DNA of 64,000 nucleotides, taken from Pontibacter qinzhouensis (lineage in GTDB: Bacteria > Bacteroidota > Bacteroidia > Cytophagales > Hymenobacteraceae). The notes under the pieces are model-generated. The model was not told the DNA's origin, searched no databases, and was given only the letters and a program-made list of their open reading frames with translations. The position numbers and the translations under genes were made by a program. The DNA is taken from contig NZ_VRTY01000019.1 of NCBI RefSeq assembly GCF_008017455.1, positions 1-64,000 on the forward strand, written 5' to 3'. Below are positions 53,434 through 63,300 of this stretch, piece after piece (position 1 is the stretch's first letter; each line of letters opens with the position of its first letter).

Positions 53434-53473
53434 GCTCCTCCTGCCTAAGCACGGGTGCCGCAACAGGAGGAGC
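53434..53473 (-). terminator. Inverted repeat after uxaC
   Basis: Arms GCTCCTCCTG / CAGGAGGAGC (10 bp, perfect) with a 20-base loop, 11 bases beyond the uxaC stop. No long T-run follows on the minus strand, so termination is plausible but not certain. Confidence 0.55.
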
Positions 53474-53483
53474 AGTGTAGAGT

Positions 53484-54881
53484 CTAGAATTTAAAGAAAT
53501 TGTTGGCGTTGTTGTAGCAGATATCTTCCACCATCTGGCCCAGCCATTCCAGTTCGCTTTCAGGCAGTTCCCCGTTCTCTACATCGTTGCCGATCAGGTT
53601 ACAAAGAATTCTTCTGAAATAGTCGTGGCGTGGGTAGGAGAGGAAGCTTCTGGAGTCGGTGAGCATACCTACAAAGCGGCTCAGGAGGCCCATGTTAGAG
53701 AGGGCGTTCATCTGCTTCTCCATACCGTCTTTCTGGTCGAGGAACCACCAGCCGGAGCCAAACTGAATTTTACCCGGTGTAGATCCATCGTTAAAGTTAC
53801 CGATCATGGTCGCAAAAACTTCGTTCTGGGTTGGGTTCAGGTTGTAAAGTATGGTTTTAGCCAGTTGGTTGTTGTTATCCAGCTTGCCTAAAAACTTCGA
53901 CAGTGGCTGCGCAATGTCGAAATCTCCGATAGAGTCGAAGCCAGTGTCGGGGCCAAGCTCGCGCATCATGCGTTTGTTGTTGTTACGCAGCGCGCCAAGG
54001 TGGAACTGTTGGGTCCAGCCTTTTTCGTGATCCATCAGGGCCAGGAACACCAGCATAGCCGATTTGAATTTCAGAAGTTCTTCGCCCGAAATTTCCTGCT
54101 TGCTCAGTATTTTGTCGAAGATGCTGTTTATTTCTTCGTCGGTGTAGTCAGCGGCATAGATTGTTTCCAGGCCATGATCCGATAAACGGCCACCTTGTTC
54201 ATGGAAGAAATCATGCCGTTGTTTCAAGGCATCTTTCAGACCCTGGAAGTTGTTGATAGCAACACCGGATGCTTTCTCCAGTTTTTGCAGGTACTCTGCG
54301 TAACCGTCTGCTTCCGGAGCCATGGCTTTGTCGGCGCGGTAGGTAGGCAGCACTTTAATACCAAAGTCATCAGCCTTTATTTTTTGGTGGTGCTCCAGGC
54401 TGTCGGCAGGATCGTCGGTGGTGCAGATCACCTTTACGTTCATCTTTTTCAGGATGCCGCGAACGCTGAACTCGTCTGTCTGGAGCATGGCGGTGCAGGA
54501 ATCGTAAATTTCGCGCGCTGTTTCAGGCTTCAGAATCTTCTCAACTCCGAAAGGTCTTTTCAGCTCCATGTGCGTCCAGTGGTAGAGTGGGTTGCGCATA
54601 GTGTAAGGCACTGTTTCGGCCCACTTCTCAAACTTGGCATAGTCATCGGCATCGCCGGTGCAGTACTTTTCATCAATGCCGTTGGTGCGCATGGCTCTCC
54701 ACTTGTAGTGGTCGCCGTAAAGCCAAATCTCCGTCAGGTTTTTAAACTTGCGGTCGGAGGCGATATCTTCCGGGGGAAGGTGGCAGTGGTAATCGATGAT
54801 CGGCATGTGTTTGGCATGCTCATGATATAGTTTTTGTGCCGTTTTGGTCTTGAGGATAAAATTCTCGTCTAAAAATGACAT
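53484..54881 (-). CDS. uxaC: Glucuronate isomerase
   Basis: A 465-residue member of the uronate isomerase family, which interconverts D-glucuronate with D-fructuronate and D-galacturonate with D-tagaturonate. Family sequence is clear: 'HAKHMPIIDYHCHLPPEDIA' near residue 25 with the metal-binding HCH, 'YHWTHMELKRPFG', 'TTDDPADSLEHH' and 'SWWFLDQKDGMEKQMNALSN'-like sequence toward the end ('GSGWWFLDQKDGM'), then 'DSRSFLSYPRHDYFRRILC'. Length is standard. It lies 75 bases downstream of uxaE, probably in one transcript. Confidence 0.96.
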   Translation of the reverse strand: MSFLDENFILKTKTAQKLYHEHAKHMPIIDYHCHLPPEDIASDRKFKNLTEIWLYGDHYKWRAMRTNGIDEKYCTGDADDYAKFEKWAETVPYTMRNPLYHWTHMELKRPFGVEKILKPETAREIYDSCTAMLQTDEFSVRGILKKMNVKVICTTDDPADSLEHHQKIKADDFGIKVLPTYRADKAMAPEADGYAEYLQKLEKASGVAINNFQGLKDALKQRHDFFHEQGGRLSDHGLETIYAADYTDEEINSIFDKILSKQEISGEELLKFKSAMLVFLALMDHEKGWTQQFHLGALRNNNKRMMRELGPDTGFDSIGDFDIAQPLSKFLGKLDNNNQLAKTILYNLNPTQNEVFATMIGNFNDGSTPGKIQFGSGWWFLDQKDGMEKQMNALSNMGLLSRFVGMLTDSRSFLSYPRHDYFRRILCNLIGNDVENGELPESELEWLGQMVEDICYNNANNFFKF

Positions 54882-54956
54882 GGTGTTTTATAATAATGTA
54901 TAACTAAATATAATACTTTAAATGAAGTGCTGGCCATGTTTTGGCAGCTACCCTGC

Positions 54957-56204
54957 TTACAGGAAAAGTGGCTTAATGTGGCGGTCAAAAATGTTTTCCG
55001 TTACGTGCTTGCCTACTTCCTCTTTGTTTGCCTTAAGGGCATCGGTAAAGGCTGCTCCTTTTTTACCTGCCAGTTTGTAAGAGCAATGGATAAGCTGCCT
55101 GAAATTGGGGTTATAGGCAGCGTTTTGCTGATCGTGGCGTACTGCCGCGGCATACTGTTCGCCAGACCAACCGGCTACTTCGGTTGCAGACGGCAATTCC
55201 TCTTTGTTAATAGAAAGCACCGTGGCATAAGGCTCTGTCAGTTCCTGGTAGTGCTCCAGGGCATCGGCGTAAATGCTTTTTGCCATTTGGAGGCCTTCTT
55301 CACTTGCGGTTGCCAGTGCTGCCAGTTCTTCGAGCCAGGTGGTACCGGCTGTTTTAACATGTATGCCCACGTCGTGTTTCTGAATAAGCTCCCTGATGGG
55401 CTTGTAAATCGAGAACTTGTCGGAGCCGCTGTGCACGCTCAGCTTAAGCGATTTCGGCAGCCCGAATTTTTCGATGGCATAGTTAATAACGAGTATGTCT
55501 TCTTCAAACTCCTTGGCAAACTGATTTACATCGCCTTCGTAATCTACGCCTTTGTAGAACTGGCCTGTAAATTTAGGAGCTATGGTTTGAACCGGTACGC
55601 CTTGCTTGGCCAGCATTTTAAGAATAAAGTAAAGTTCCACAGGGCTCTGCGGCTGGCTTACCTCATCCATAGACACCTCTGTAATAAAGGTATCGCCTCC
55701 TTTTTTGCTGGCGATGTACTCATAAATGTTTTTAGCCTCCCTGGTAGCATACAGGAACTGCGCTGCAACATTGCGCAGCAGGTTTTCATCTATAGAAAAC
55801 GGTTGTGAGATACCCGGAATTGAGAATTCGCCCAGGTGATCTTTGTTTTCTTCCAGAAATGCCTCTGTTTCTTCGGCACTGGCCGGCTTGCCGATAAACT
55901 CTGCTACGTCTATGGTGAAAAAGTCGGAAACACTCAGAAACGGATCTACATTTTTCAGGTTAATGTGGTCGGCATCAACCAGGTAATCGCCTTGCCAGCC
56001 TAAGGCTTTGGTGGCGGCATCAGCTTCGGCACGTACATCGGCTGGTGACGAATTTACGGTAAGGTGCTCCCGGTTCGATTTGTTCCAGGTAGGTGTAATT
56101 TCAACGCCTGCTTCTTTTGCCTTAATAAAAGCCTGTAACTGGGCCTCGCCCTGGTGTGCAAAGCGATCGCCGATACCGAAGGAGTACTTTCCGATTGTTT
56201 TCAT
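54957..56204 (-). CDS. uxaE: Tagaturonate/fructuronate epimerase family protein
   Basis: A 415-residue protein of the UxaE family, described in Thermotoga as the epimerase linking D-fructuronate and D-tagaturonate. The start 'KYSFGIGDRFAHQGEAQLQA' and the later 'LVDADHINLKNVDPF', 'DTFITEVSMDEVSQPQSPVE' and 'LKLSVHSGSDKFSIYKPI' are family-like, with acidic and histidine residues suited to a metal site. It sits between uxaB and uxaC and supplies the link that lets glucuronate enter the altronate branch. No uxuA or uxuB is present in the window. The family assignment is by recall and by context, so slightly less certain than its neighbours. Confidence 0.85.
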   Translation of the reverse strand: MKTIGKYSFGIGDRFAHQGEAQLQAFIKAKEAGVEITPTWNKSNREHLTVNSSPADVRAEADAATKALGWQGDYLVDADHINLKNVDPFLSVSDFFTIDVAEFIGKPASAEETEAFLEENKDHLGEFSIPGISQPFSIDENLLRNVAAQFLYATREAKNIYEYIASKKGGDTFITEVSMDEVSQPQSPVELYFILKMLAKQGVPVQTIAPKFTGQFYKGVDYEGDVNQFAKEFEEDILVINYAIEKFGLPKSLKLSVHSGSDKFSIYKPIRELIQKHDVGIHVKTAGTTWLEELAALATASEEGLQMAKSIYADALEHYQELTEPYATVLSINKEELPSATEVAGWSGEQYAAAVRHDQQNAAYNPNFRQLIHCSYKLAGKKGAAFTDALKANKEEVGKHVTENIFDRHIKPLFL

Positions 56205-56469
56205 GGAGTTTTCTTGTTAAAGTTAAACGCGTAGTAGATGTGTGCTGTTAGTTGTAGATGATGTGGCTTTTATTATGGTATGCACCGAACTTAGCTGTTA
56301 AAATATAAGCTAAAGGCCACTAGTATGCATGAAAGTACTAAGTAACTATTTAATTCAGATTTCACAAACTTGCTGCATAGGCTTTTTCCTGCCATCAACC
56401 ACAGGACAATTCGGTTTGCCTTCATTAAACTAATAACCGCTTTTGTATTGTGCCAGGAGTGCAACCTTC

Positions 56470-56526
56470 AATTATTCTAATGAAAATGGCCTTCCGACAG
56501 AATTTCCTGGAAAAATATCCAAGGGT
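56470..56526 (-). repeat. 57-bp intergenic repeat, full copy
   Basis: Minus-strand reading ACCCTTGGA, TGTCGGAAGGCC, TTTTCATTAGAATAATT, the last part being an exact match to the consensus. Confidence 0.86.
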
Positions 56527-56561
56527 GCTAAGCCCTATTGGAAGTGTATAGGCCGCTTAAA

Positions 56562-56620
56562 AAGCTAAAAGGTACCTGCCCCGTTTTAGGGTAGGTAAGT
56601 GCCGCAGGCAGGGCAGGTAC
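56562..56620 (-). terminator. Terminator of uxaB
   Basis: Arms GTACCTGCCC / GGGCAGGTAC (10 bp, perfect) around a 29-base loop, then CTTTTAGCTTTTT on the minus strand. Confidence 0.75.
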
Positions 56621-56631
56621 ATCTTTTCTAT

Positions 56632-58065
56632 TTAAACTGATCCTAATTTTTCTGTTTGGGCAGTTTGCTGCAGTTGCTTCACTTCGGCTGCTACAGTTGC
56701 TGTTAGGCCTGCTACCTGGGTCAGGTCGGTTCCCCAGAAAGAGGTGTTAGCCAGTACGGCTTCAACAGTCTCTTCTGCAGATTCTTTTTCCCAGGCGCTC
56801 TTAAAGAAGTTCAGCACTTCTGGTGTGTCGTTTAGAGGCACTTGCTCGCCGTTCCACTCGCCTTTGTAGAACAAGATAAGGGCCGCAAGGGAGTGCAGGA
56901 GGCGCTGCGGCAGTTTACCGGTGCGATGGTGGAACTCCAGCACCGATGGCAGTACACGCACTTTGTATTTAGAAACAGAGTTAAGCGCAATAGAAAGCAA
57001 CTCATGGCGGATAAACGGATTCTGGAAACGCTCAATCACATCGTTTGCGAACTGCTCCAGCTCTTCGGCAGGCAAATCTAAGGTAGGGACAATCTCCTCG
57101 AAAATGGCTTCTCTGATGAATTTTCCGGCTGTGGCATCTTCTACAGACTCTCGCACCGTACGCAAGCCTTGCAGGTAAGCAGCAGGCACTAGCACCGTGT
57201 GGGCACCGTTCAGGATTCTTACTTTGCGGGTGCGGTAAGGCGTCAGGTCAGATACGAACTTCACCTGCAGGCCTGCTTGCTCCGTCGGGAAGGCAGCTTC
57301 TACGGCGGCCGGAGCCTCTATTACCCACAGGTGGAAAGGCTCTGCTTTTACAACCAGGTTGTCTTCGTAGCCAATCTCCTCCTGAATTTCTTTGATGGTA
57401 TCTCTTGGGAAACCTGGCACAATGCGGTCTACCAAGGTGTTGCAGAAAATGTTGCTTTCGTTAATCCAGGCTACAAATGTTTCTGGCAGGTTCCAGTGGC
57501 TGGCAAATTGCAGCACAGTCGTTTTAAGGTTCTCACCGTTTTTCTCGATCAGCTCGCAGGGTATCAGGTACAGGCCTTTGTCGGCGGCACCGTTAAAGTG
57601 CTGAAAGCGGTGGTAAAGCAGGGCCGTCAGTTTGCCAGGGAAGCTGCTTGGCAGAGTTTCCATGTCTTTGTCGGCTGCTTCAAAAGCAATACCGGCTTCG
57701 GTTGTGTTCGAAATCACGAACTGCAGCTCAGGGTTCTCGGCTCTTTGCAGGTAAGCCTGGTAATCGTCGTATGGGTTAATAGAATCAGCCACACAGGTAA
57801 TCAGCCTGGTTTCCTGTGTCGGCTCGCCATTCTGAATACCTTCCAGCAGCAAATGGTAAAGTCCGTCTTGTTTGTTGAGCAGGTGCACAATGCCCTGTCC
57901 CAACGGCTGCACAATTTCAACAGCACCGTTAAAGTCTGTTTTCTCGTTCAGGATATCGATCATCCAGTCTACAAATCCGCGAAGGAAGTTGCCTTCACCA
58001 AATTGCAATACTTTAACTGGCCGTTGCTGCGGCTGGTTGGCTGATTCTCTGTTTAGTGGTTTCAT
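56632..58065 (-). CDS. uxaB: Tagaturonate reductase
   Basis: A 477-residue long-chain mannitol-dehydrogenase-type oxidoreductase. The N-terminus 'VKVLQFGEGNFLRGFVDWM' is the NAD-binding loop of UxaB, and 'FVISNTTEAGIAF' and 'RKVRILNGAHTVLVPAAYL' with the catalytic-region Lys/Asn/His are characteristic of tagaturonate reductases rather than fructuronate reductases (UxuB). It reduces D-tagaturonate to D-altronate. Altronate dehydratase (UxaA) is not in the window. The LacI gene lies 104 bases upstream on the same strand, so the two may share a transcript. Confidence 0.94.
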   Translation of the reverse strand: MKPLNRESANQPQQRPVKVLQFGEGNFLRGFVDWMIDILNEKTDFNGAVEIVQPLGQGIVHLLNKQDGLYHLLLEGIQNGEPTQETRLITCVADSINPYDDYQAYLQRAENPELQFVISNTTEAGIAFEAADKDMETLPSSFPGKLTALLYHRFQHFNGAADKGLYLIPCELIEKNGENLKTTVLQFASHWNLPETFVAWINESNIFCNTLVDRIVPGFPRDTIKEIQEEIGYEDNLVVKAEPFHLWVIEAPAAVEAAFPTEQAGLQVKFVSDLTPYRTRKVRILNGAHTVLVPAAYLQGLRTVRESVEDATAGKFIREAIFEEIVPTLDLPAEELEQFANDVIERFQNPFIRHELLSIALNSVSKYKVRVLPSVLEFHHRTGKLPQRLLHSLAALILFYKGEWNGEQVPLNDTPEVLNFFKSAWEKESAEETVEAVLANTSFWGTDLTQVAGLTATVAAEVKQLQQTAQTEKLGSV

Positions 58066-58169
58066 AAAAGTAATCTGATTTCTGAAAGGTTGTGTTACTG
58101 TTGTTTGTTGATTTATAAACTAATTAAAGGGTGCTATATAAAAGAGCATCGGCAGCCCTGCACTAGTGT

Positions 58170-59261
58170 TTAGGCCGGCTCCTGGTTTGCTAATTTTACG
58201 TGCTCCGCCTGTCGTGCAGCCGGTGTGTCTGGCATTGGCTTGCGCATCGTCGATTTACGGATGATGAGTTCCGGCTTCAGAATTATTTTCTGCGACATAT
58301 TGCGTTTCTCCTGTGTGCTGATCTGCTCAAAAAAGATCTCGGCTGTTATCTTGCCCATGGTTATGCTCAGCTGATCTACGGTAGTAAGCGGCGGGTCGGT
58401 AAAGGAAGTAAAAGGGTCGTTACTGAATCCTGCCAGCGCCACATCCTGGGGTATTCTGAAATTGTTCTCCTTCAGCACCTGCATGGCTCCCATGGCACCG
58501 TAATCGCTCGCCGAGAAAACGGCGTCGGGTAACTTGTCTAGTTTAAGGAGTTGCTCCATGCTATCACGCCCGTCTTCGAGTTGCAGGTTGCTTTTTATAA
58601 CCAGTTCGTCAGCATACGGAATGCCATAGTCGCTCAACGCATCGAGGTAGCCCCGTAGGCGCTCTTTAAACACACTCACTTTTTTAGGGCTGGTGAAATG
58701 GGCAATGCGGGTACAGCCTTGCTGAATCAGGTGCTCTACTGCCTTATAAGCGCCCAGATAGTCGTCTATCACGATCTGGCTCACTTCCAGGGCATCAGTG
58801 GTACGGTCGAATAATACGAGCGGTACGCCCTTCTCCATTGCTTTTTTAAAGTGATCGAAGTTCTCGGTGTTCTTACCGATAGAGGCGATGATGCCATCCA
58901 CCCTGGCGTTCAGTAAGGCATCTACCGTCTGCACCTCTTTCTCATAGTTGTCATAAGACTGGCAAATAATAACCTTGTAGTTGATTTTGTTGGCAATCTC
59001 TTCTATTCCTCTTACAACAGAGGAGAAGAATGCTCTATCTGCCGTAGGCACTATTATACCTATAATATGACTTTTGCCGTTCCGTAGAGCCGCCGCGATG
59101 TTGTTCGGCTGGTAATTCAGCTGTTTTGCAATCTTTAGCACAGCCTTTTTAGTAGCGTCAGAAATACGCGGGTTGTCGTTCAGTGCACGCGAGACGGTAG
59201 AGGCTGTTACATTCAGCTTTTCAGCGATATCATGAATAGTAACTTTTGGTTTGATTGTCAT
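58170..59261 (-). CDS. LacI-family transcriptional regulator
   Basis: A 363-residue regulator. The helix-turn-helix and hinge occupy the first ~60 residues ('VTIHDIAEKLNVTASTVSRA' and 'LNYQPNNIAAAL', with the minor-groove hinge helix). A periplasmic-binding-protein-like effector domain follows ('IGIIVPTADRAFFSSVVRGI', 'GYLDALSDYGIPYADELV', 'VALAGFSNDPFTSFTDPPLT'). It is divergent from the second susC gene and upstream of the uxa genes, so a uronate or uronate-derived oligosaccharide is the likely inducer. It probably binds the two boxes at 59561 and 59987. Confidence 0.94.
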   Translation of the reverse strand: MTIKPKVTIHDIAEKLNVTASTVSRALNDNPRISDATKKAVLKIAKQLNYQPNNIAAALRNGKSHIIGIIVPTADRAFFSSVVRGIEEIANKINYKVIICQSYDNYEKEVQTVDALLNARVDGIIASIGKNTENFDHFKKAMEKGVPLVLFDRTTDALEVSQIVIDDYLGAYKAVEHLIQQGCTRIAHFTSPKKVSVFKERLRGYLDALSDYGIPYADELVIKSNLQLEDGRDSMEQLLKLDKLPDAVFSASDYGAMGAMQVLKENNFRIPQDVALAGFSNDPFTSFTDPPLTTVDQLSITMGKITAEIFFEQISTQEKRNMSQKIILKPELIIRKSTMRKPMPDTPAARQAEHVKLANQEPA

Positions 59262-59560
59262 GTGAGGTAGAATAAGGAGCCTATGTAATTAATTCCAGAA
59301 CAAACGGTTGTTTTTTAGATTTTTAAAATGTATATCTAAAGATAAGAACTGCAGCACAATAAATTATCCTGCGGGGTCCTGCTCTAGGAATTAATTCATA
59401 CAGTTAAACTTTTGCCCACGAACACTCAAATCTTGCTTCCTGAGAAGAAACCTATTATCAGATTTCATGAAAAAGTAATTGCAGAAAGCAAGTTGCTTTC
59501 AGGCTTCGCTACCAGTTGGCTGGCGTAATGCCAATTCTGCAGTTACCCGTTATGCAACTC

Positions 59561-59580
59561 TTGCGTAATCGTTTGCGCAA
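59561..59580. promoter_or_regulatory. Putative LacI-type operator 1
   Basis: TTGCGTAATCGTTTGCGCAA is centred on CG, with 8 of 10 positions symmetrical (outer arms TTGCG/CGCAA perfect). It lies 300 bases upstream of the lacI start. Confidence 0.6.
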
Positions 59581-59986
59581 AGTACAAAACTTTTTATTAA
59601 AATTAAATAGCATTTGTTAGGATACATGAAAATTATCTTCCGAAGTCCCATGATAGTTGCACTACCAACGCTCCTCTGTTGGCAATATTTAAATTATCAT
59701 CTGCCCTTATAGATGCAAACATGTAGGCATTCGCTTGTAATTATCTGATGCTTCAGGAGTTGCAGGTCAGGACTCTGCCTAAGGATATAGGGTATTAATG
59801 TAATCTTAGTCTCAAATTTGCTCTCTCTTTACACTATAATAAGTGCTGTAAAGGAGGGGAAATTTAACGTGGGTTTATTTATATATCAAACTCATTTTCA
59901 TGTATAAATAACATGAAATAGAAGAAAAAAAATGTTCAGCAATCGCTAACGAATGTTTGTGCAAAATAAAAAAAATGAGTAATTAT

Positions 59987-59998
59987 GCAATCGGTTGC
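59987..59998. promoter_or_regulatory. Putative LacI-type operator 2
   Basis: GCAATCGGTTGC is a CG-centred palindrome with one asymmetry. It shares AATCGKTTGCGC with operator 1 over 12 bases. It lies 340 bases upstream of the second susC gene. Confidence 0.55.
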
Positions 59999-60338
59999 GC
60001 GTCGTTGTTATGATGTGTGTAGGAGACAGTGCTAAAACTCGGGAATAACAACTGCTATCTACTGCACCTGTGTTGCATCAGGTTTAGTTTGAAAACTTAA
60101 CTTAATAACAGTGCCTTAGGCTGCTCTTTAAACCAGGTAATTTGTGCAATAGAATTTAATAGAAAGATATTATTAGTGGCCATATACCATAATAGGAAGA
60201 AAAGTCGGATGTTGAAGCTGATAACTGCTGCACTTCCCATAATAAGATGAAATAAATGTATGCTGCCTGCGCAAGTGTAGGAGTGTCCGGAAGAGGATAT
60301 TTTATAAGTTAATTTTTTGCTAACCACAATTATATTTT

Positions 60339-63300
60339 ATGCAATACACTTTACCTAATAAGATGAGGTATTTGTTCATGCTTCTCTTTGTATTTGCCGC
60401 CATTGGAGCGGCGCACGCTCAAAGCTTTTCCGTGAGCGGAAAGGTGATTGATGAAAGAGGGGATGGTTTGCCTGGTGTGACCGTTCTTTTAAAAGGTACT
60501 TCAACGGCGGTTCCTACAGACATTGATGGTAACTATTCCGTCTCTATTCCTAGCGGTACGGGTACCCTGGTTTTCTCTTTTGTGGGTTATGTGATGCAGG
60601 AGGTGGCCGTTAATAACCGCTCTACTATTAATGTAACGATGGGTTCTGATGCAAAAGCCCTTGAAGAAGTAGTGGTAGTAGGTTACCAGACGGTAACCAG
60701 AAGAGAATTAACCAGTTCCGTGTCATCAGTAGGTTCTAAGCAACTGCAGGATATTCCGGTAAGTACTGCCGGTGAAGCACTTGCCGGTCGCCTGGCCGGT
60801 GTGCAGGTAACAACAGCTGAAGGGCAGCCTGGTGCTGAGATCTCGATTCGGGTGCGTGGTGGTACCTCCATTTCAGGAGATAACTCTCCTTTATATATAG
60901 TAGATGGTATACAGGTAGAAAATGCGCTGTCGTTTCTTTCGCCACAGGAGATCCAATCGATCGACGTGTTAAAAGATGCTGCCTCAACTGCTATTTATGG
61001 TGCCCGAGGTGCCAATGGTGTTGTGGTAATTACCACCAAGGGCGGTAAGGAAATGCCAACCCAGATTACTTATAACGGATTTACCGGTGTAAGAAGCATT
61101 GTGAACAAGCTGGATGTTATGCGGCCTTATGATTTCGTTAACTACCAGTACCAAGTGTACAACCTGAACCAGAACCAGGAATCAAGTAATGGTTTCAGAG
61201 ATCGCTATGGCCGTTGGGAAGACCTTGATATTTACCGCAACATGCCTTTCACTGACTGGCAGGAGGATGTGTTTGGTCGCGATGCCCGAAGTCAGACACA
61301 TATTATAAGCCTTAGTGGTGGTTCCAAAGCCACCTCGTTTAACTTCAACCTGAATCATGTGGATGAAGAAGGTATCATGCTCAATTCAGGATTTGTACGT
61401 ACACTTGCATCGTTTAAATTCGACCATAAGGTAAACGATAGAATGAGAACCGGCCTGACTACGCGTTACAGCCGCCAGAGAGTAGACGGTGTGGGTACAT
61501 CCAGCTCAGGATCTCAAGGTACTAACCGCCTGCGCAACTCTGTTCGGTTCAGGCCATTTATGGCTCCGGGTATGGAGAACCAGGTAGATGAGTTTGATCC
61601 TGACTATTTCGCCCTTACGAACCTGACCAGCCCTGTATTGCTGGCAAACCAGGAACTACGGGAAGATAACCGTAACGACATAATCGTGAACGGCTGGTTT
61701 AGCTACGACCTTATTAAAAATCTGACCTTTAAAAGTGTATTTGGTATATCGGCTACAGACAGGGAGCAAAATACCTTTAATGGACCAGTAACTGCCATTG
61801 CCAGACAAAACAACGCACAGCCAGTAGTGCAGTTGAATGCAGGACAGCAGTTGTCGATCACAAACTCCAATGTGCTTACTTATAAGACAACTTTGGGCGA
61901 TAATCATGGTATTAATTTTATGATAGGCGAGGAGACATGGCAACGAAGAACCAGTTCAAAAAACATCCAGACCAGATGGTTGCCTGTTGATATAACCGCC
62001 GAACAGGCATATGCAGGCATTCAAAGAGCAACTCCTCCCCCAGGTCTCATCCAGTCATCTCCTACCACCAACGAATATGAGGAAACACTGTTTTCTTTGT
62101 TTACAAGCCTTGGGTATAACTTCAAAGAAAAATACAGAGCTACATTTACAGTAAGAAGAGACGCTTCGTCCTTATTTGCCCCAGAAAACAGAGTAGGTGT
62201 GTTCCCTTCCGCCGCTTTTGCATGGCATATCGGCGATGAGAACTTTCTGTCCGGTACAAGAGACTGGCTGTCTGACCTGAAAGTTAGAGCAAGTATTGGT
62301 GCCGTAGGTAACAACAGAATTGGTAACGACCTCTGGAAGACGATGTTTATAGCCTCAACAAACGATGGCTATGCTTATACCGAGGCGATTGATCCGGGAT
62401 TTGTTGCTGATTACCTGGCTAACCGAAATCTAAAATGGGAAACAACCTTGTCCAGAAACGTAGCCCTCGATTTCTCTATCTTCAATAACAAAATTAACGG
62501 TTCCGTAGACTTTTATCAAAATACCACAAGCGACCTACTTTTACTAGCTACTATTCCGCAGACCAGTGGCTACACCAGGCAACAGCAGAACGTTGGTAAA
62601 ACAGAAAATAAAGGTATAGAAATTCAGTTAGATGGTATGGTGATAGATACAAAAGACTTTACCTGGAACGCTAACTTCAATATTGCCTTTAATAGAAATA
62701 AAGTAGTGAGCCTTGGCCTCGATAATAATGGTCAGCCACTGAACTCTTACTTAGTGGAGTCTGGCTGGATAAATGCCACTTATCAGGACTTTATGGTATC
62801 AGTAGGGCAGCCTGTAGGCTTGTTCTATGGTTACGAAACAGCTGGCTTCTATACTGTGGATGACTTTGTTTTGGACACCAACGGTCAATTTGTACGGTTA
62901 GCTAATGGCAACTTTGTATTAAAAGATGGTGTGCCAAACAGCCAGAACATTGCATTAGGTAACAGAGCACCAATGCCTGGCGACCTGAAACTTGCAAAAT
63001 TATCTGATTCTGAAACGATGCTGATCGGGCCGGAAGACAGAAGAATATTAGGAAATGCGCAACCTAAATTTATAGGTGGTTTAAACCAGCAATTTGCCTA
63101 TAAAAACTTCGACATGAGCTTGTTCATGAACTTCTCTTACGGCAACAAAGTGTATAATGCGAACAAAATTGAGTTTACAACACTCTACGAGCAACGCGAT
63201 AATAACATGCTCTCCGTTATGAACAACAGATGGCAGTGGTATGATGGCAATGGCATGATGGTAACCGATCCGCAGCAGTTAGCCGCTATGAACGAGAACA

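Larger units (their letters stand above)
56205..56631. other. Intergenic region uxaB-uxaE
   Basis: Holds a 57-bp repeat copy (56470) and the uxaB terminator; the part upstream of uxaE should hold a promoter, not located. No gene is seen. Confidence 0.6.
59262..60338. other. Long divergent regulatory region lacI / susC-2
   Basis: A 1077-base AT-rich gap with two operator-like boxes and no 57-bp repeat. A 76-codon minus-strand frame at 60097-60327 has no recognisable features and is not called. Confidence 0.65.

Noticed and set aside
53269-53463. 64-codon minus-strand frame between the MFS gene and uxaC
   Set aside because: Overlaps the inverted repeat after uxaC and has no recognisable sequence.
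54927-55808. Long antisense frames over uxaE, uxaC and uxaB (for example 293 codons here, also 54195-54830 and 57199-58044)
   Set aside because: They are shadows of strongly coding minus-strand genes with clear families; their translations have no domain and odd composition.
1912-56526. CRISPR array as an explanation of the 57-bp repeats
   Set aside because: Copies are dispersed over 55 kb in both orientations, not clustered with unique spacers, and no cas gene is present.
1912-56526. Rho-independent terminators as an explanation of the 57-bp repeats
   Set aside because: Many genes have separate, much stronger hairpin terminators beside a repeat copy, several copies lie upstream of genes, and the internal hairpin is only 3-4 bp.
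60097-60327. 76-codon minus-strand frame in the lacI/susC gap
   Set aside because: No motif, lies in a regulatory region and opposite to the susC leader.
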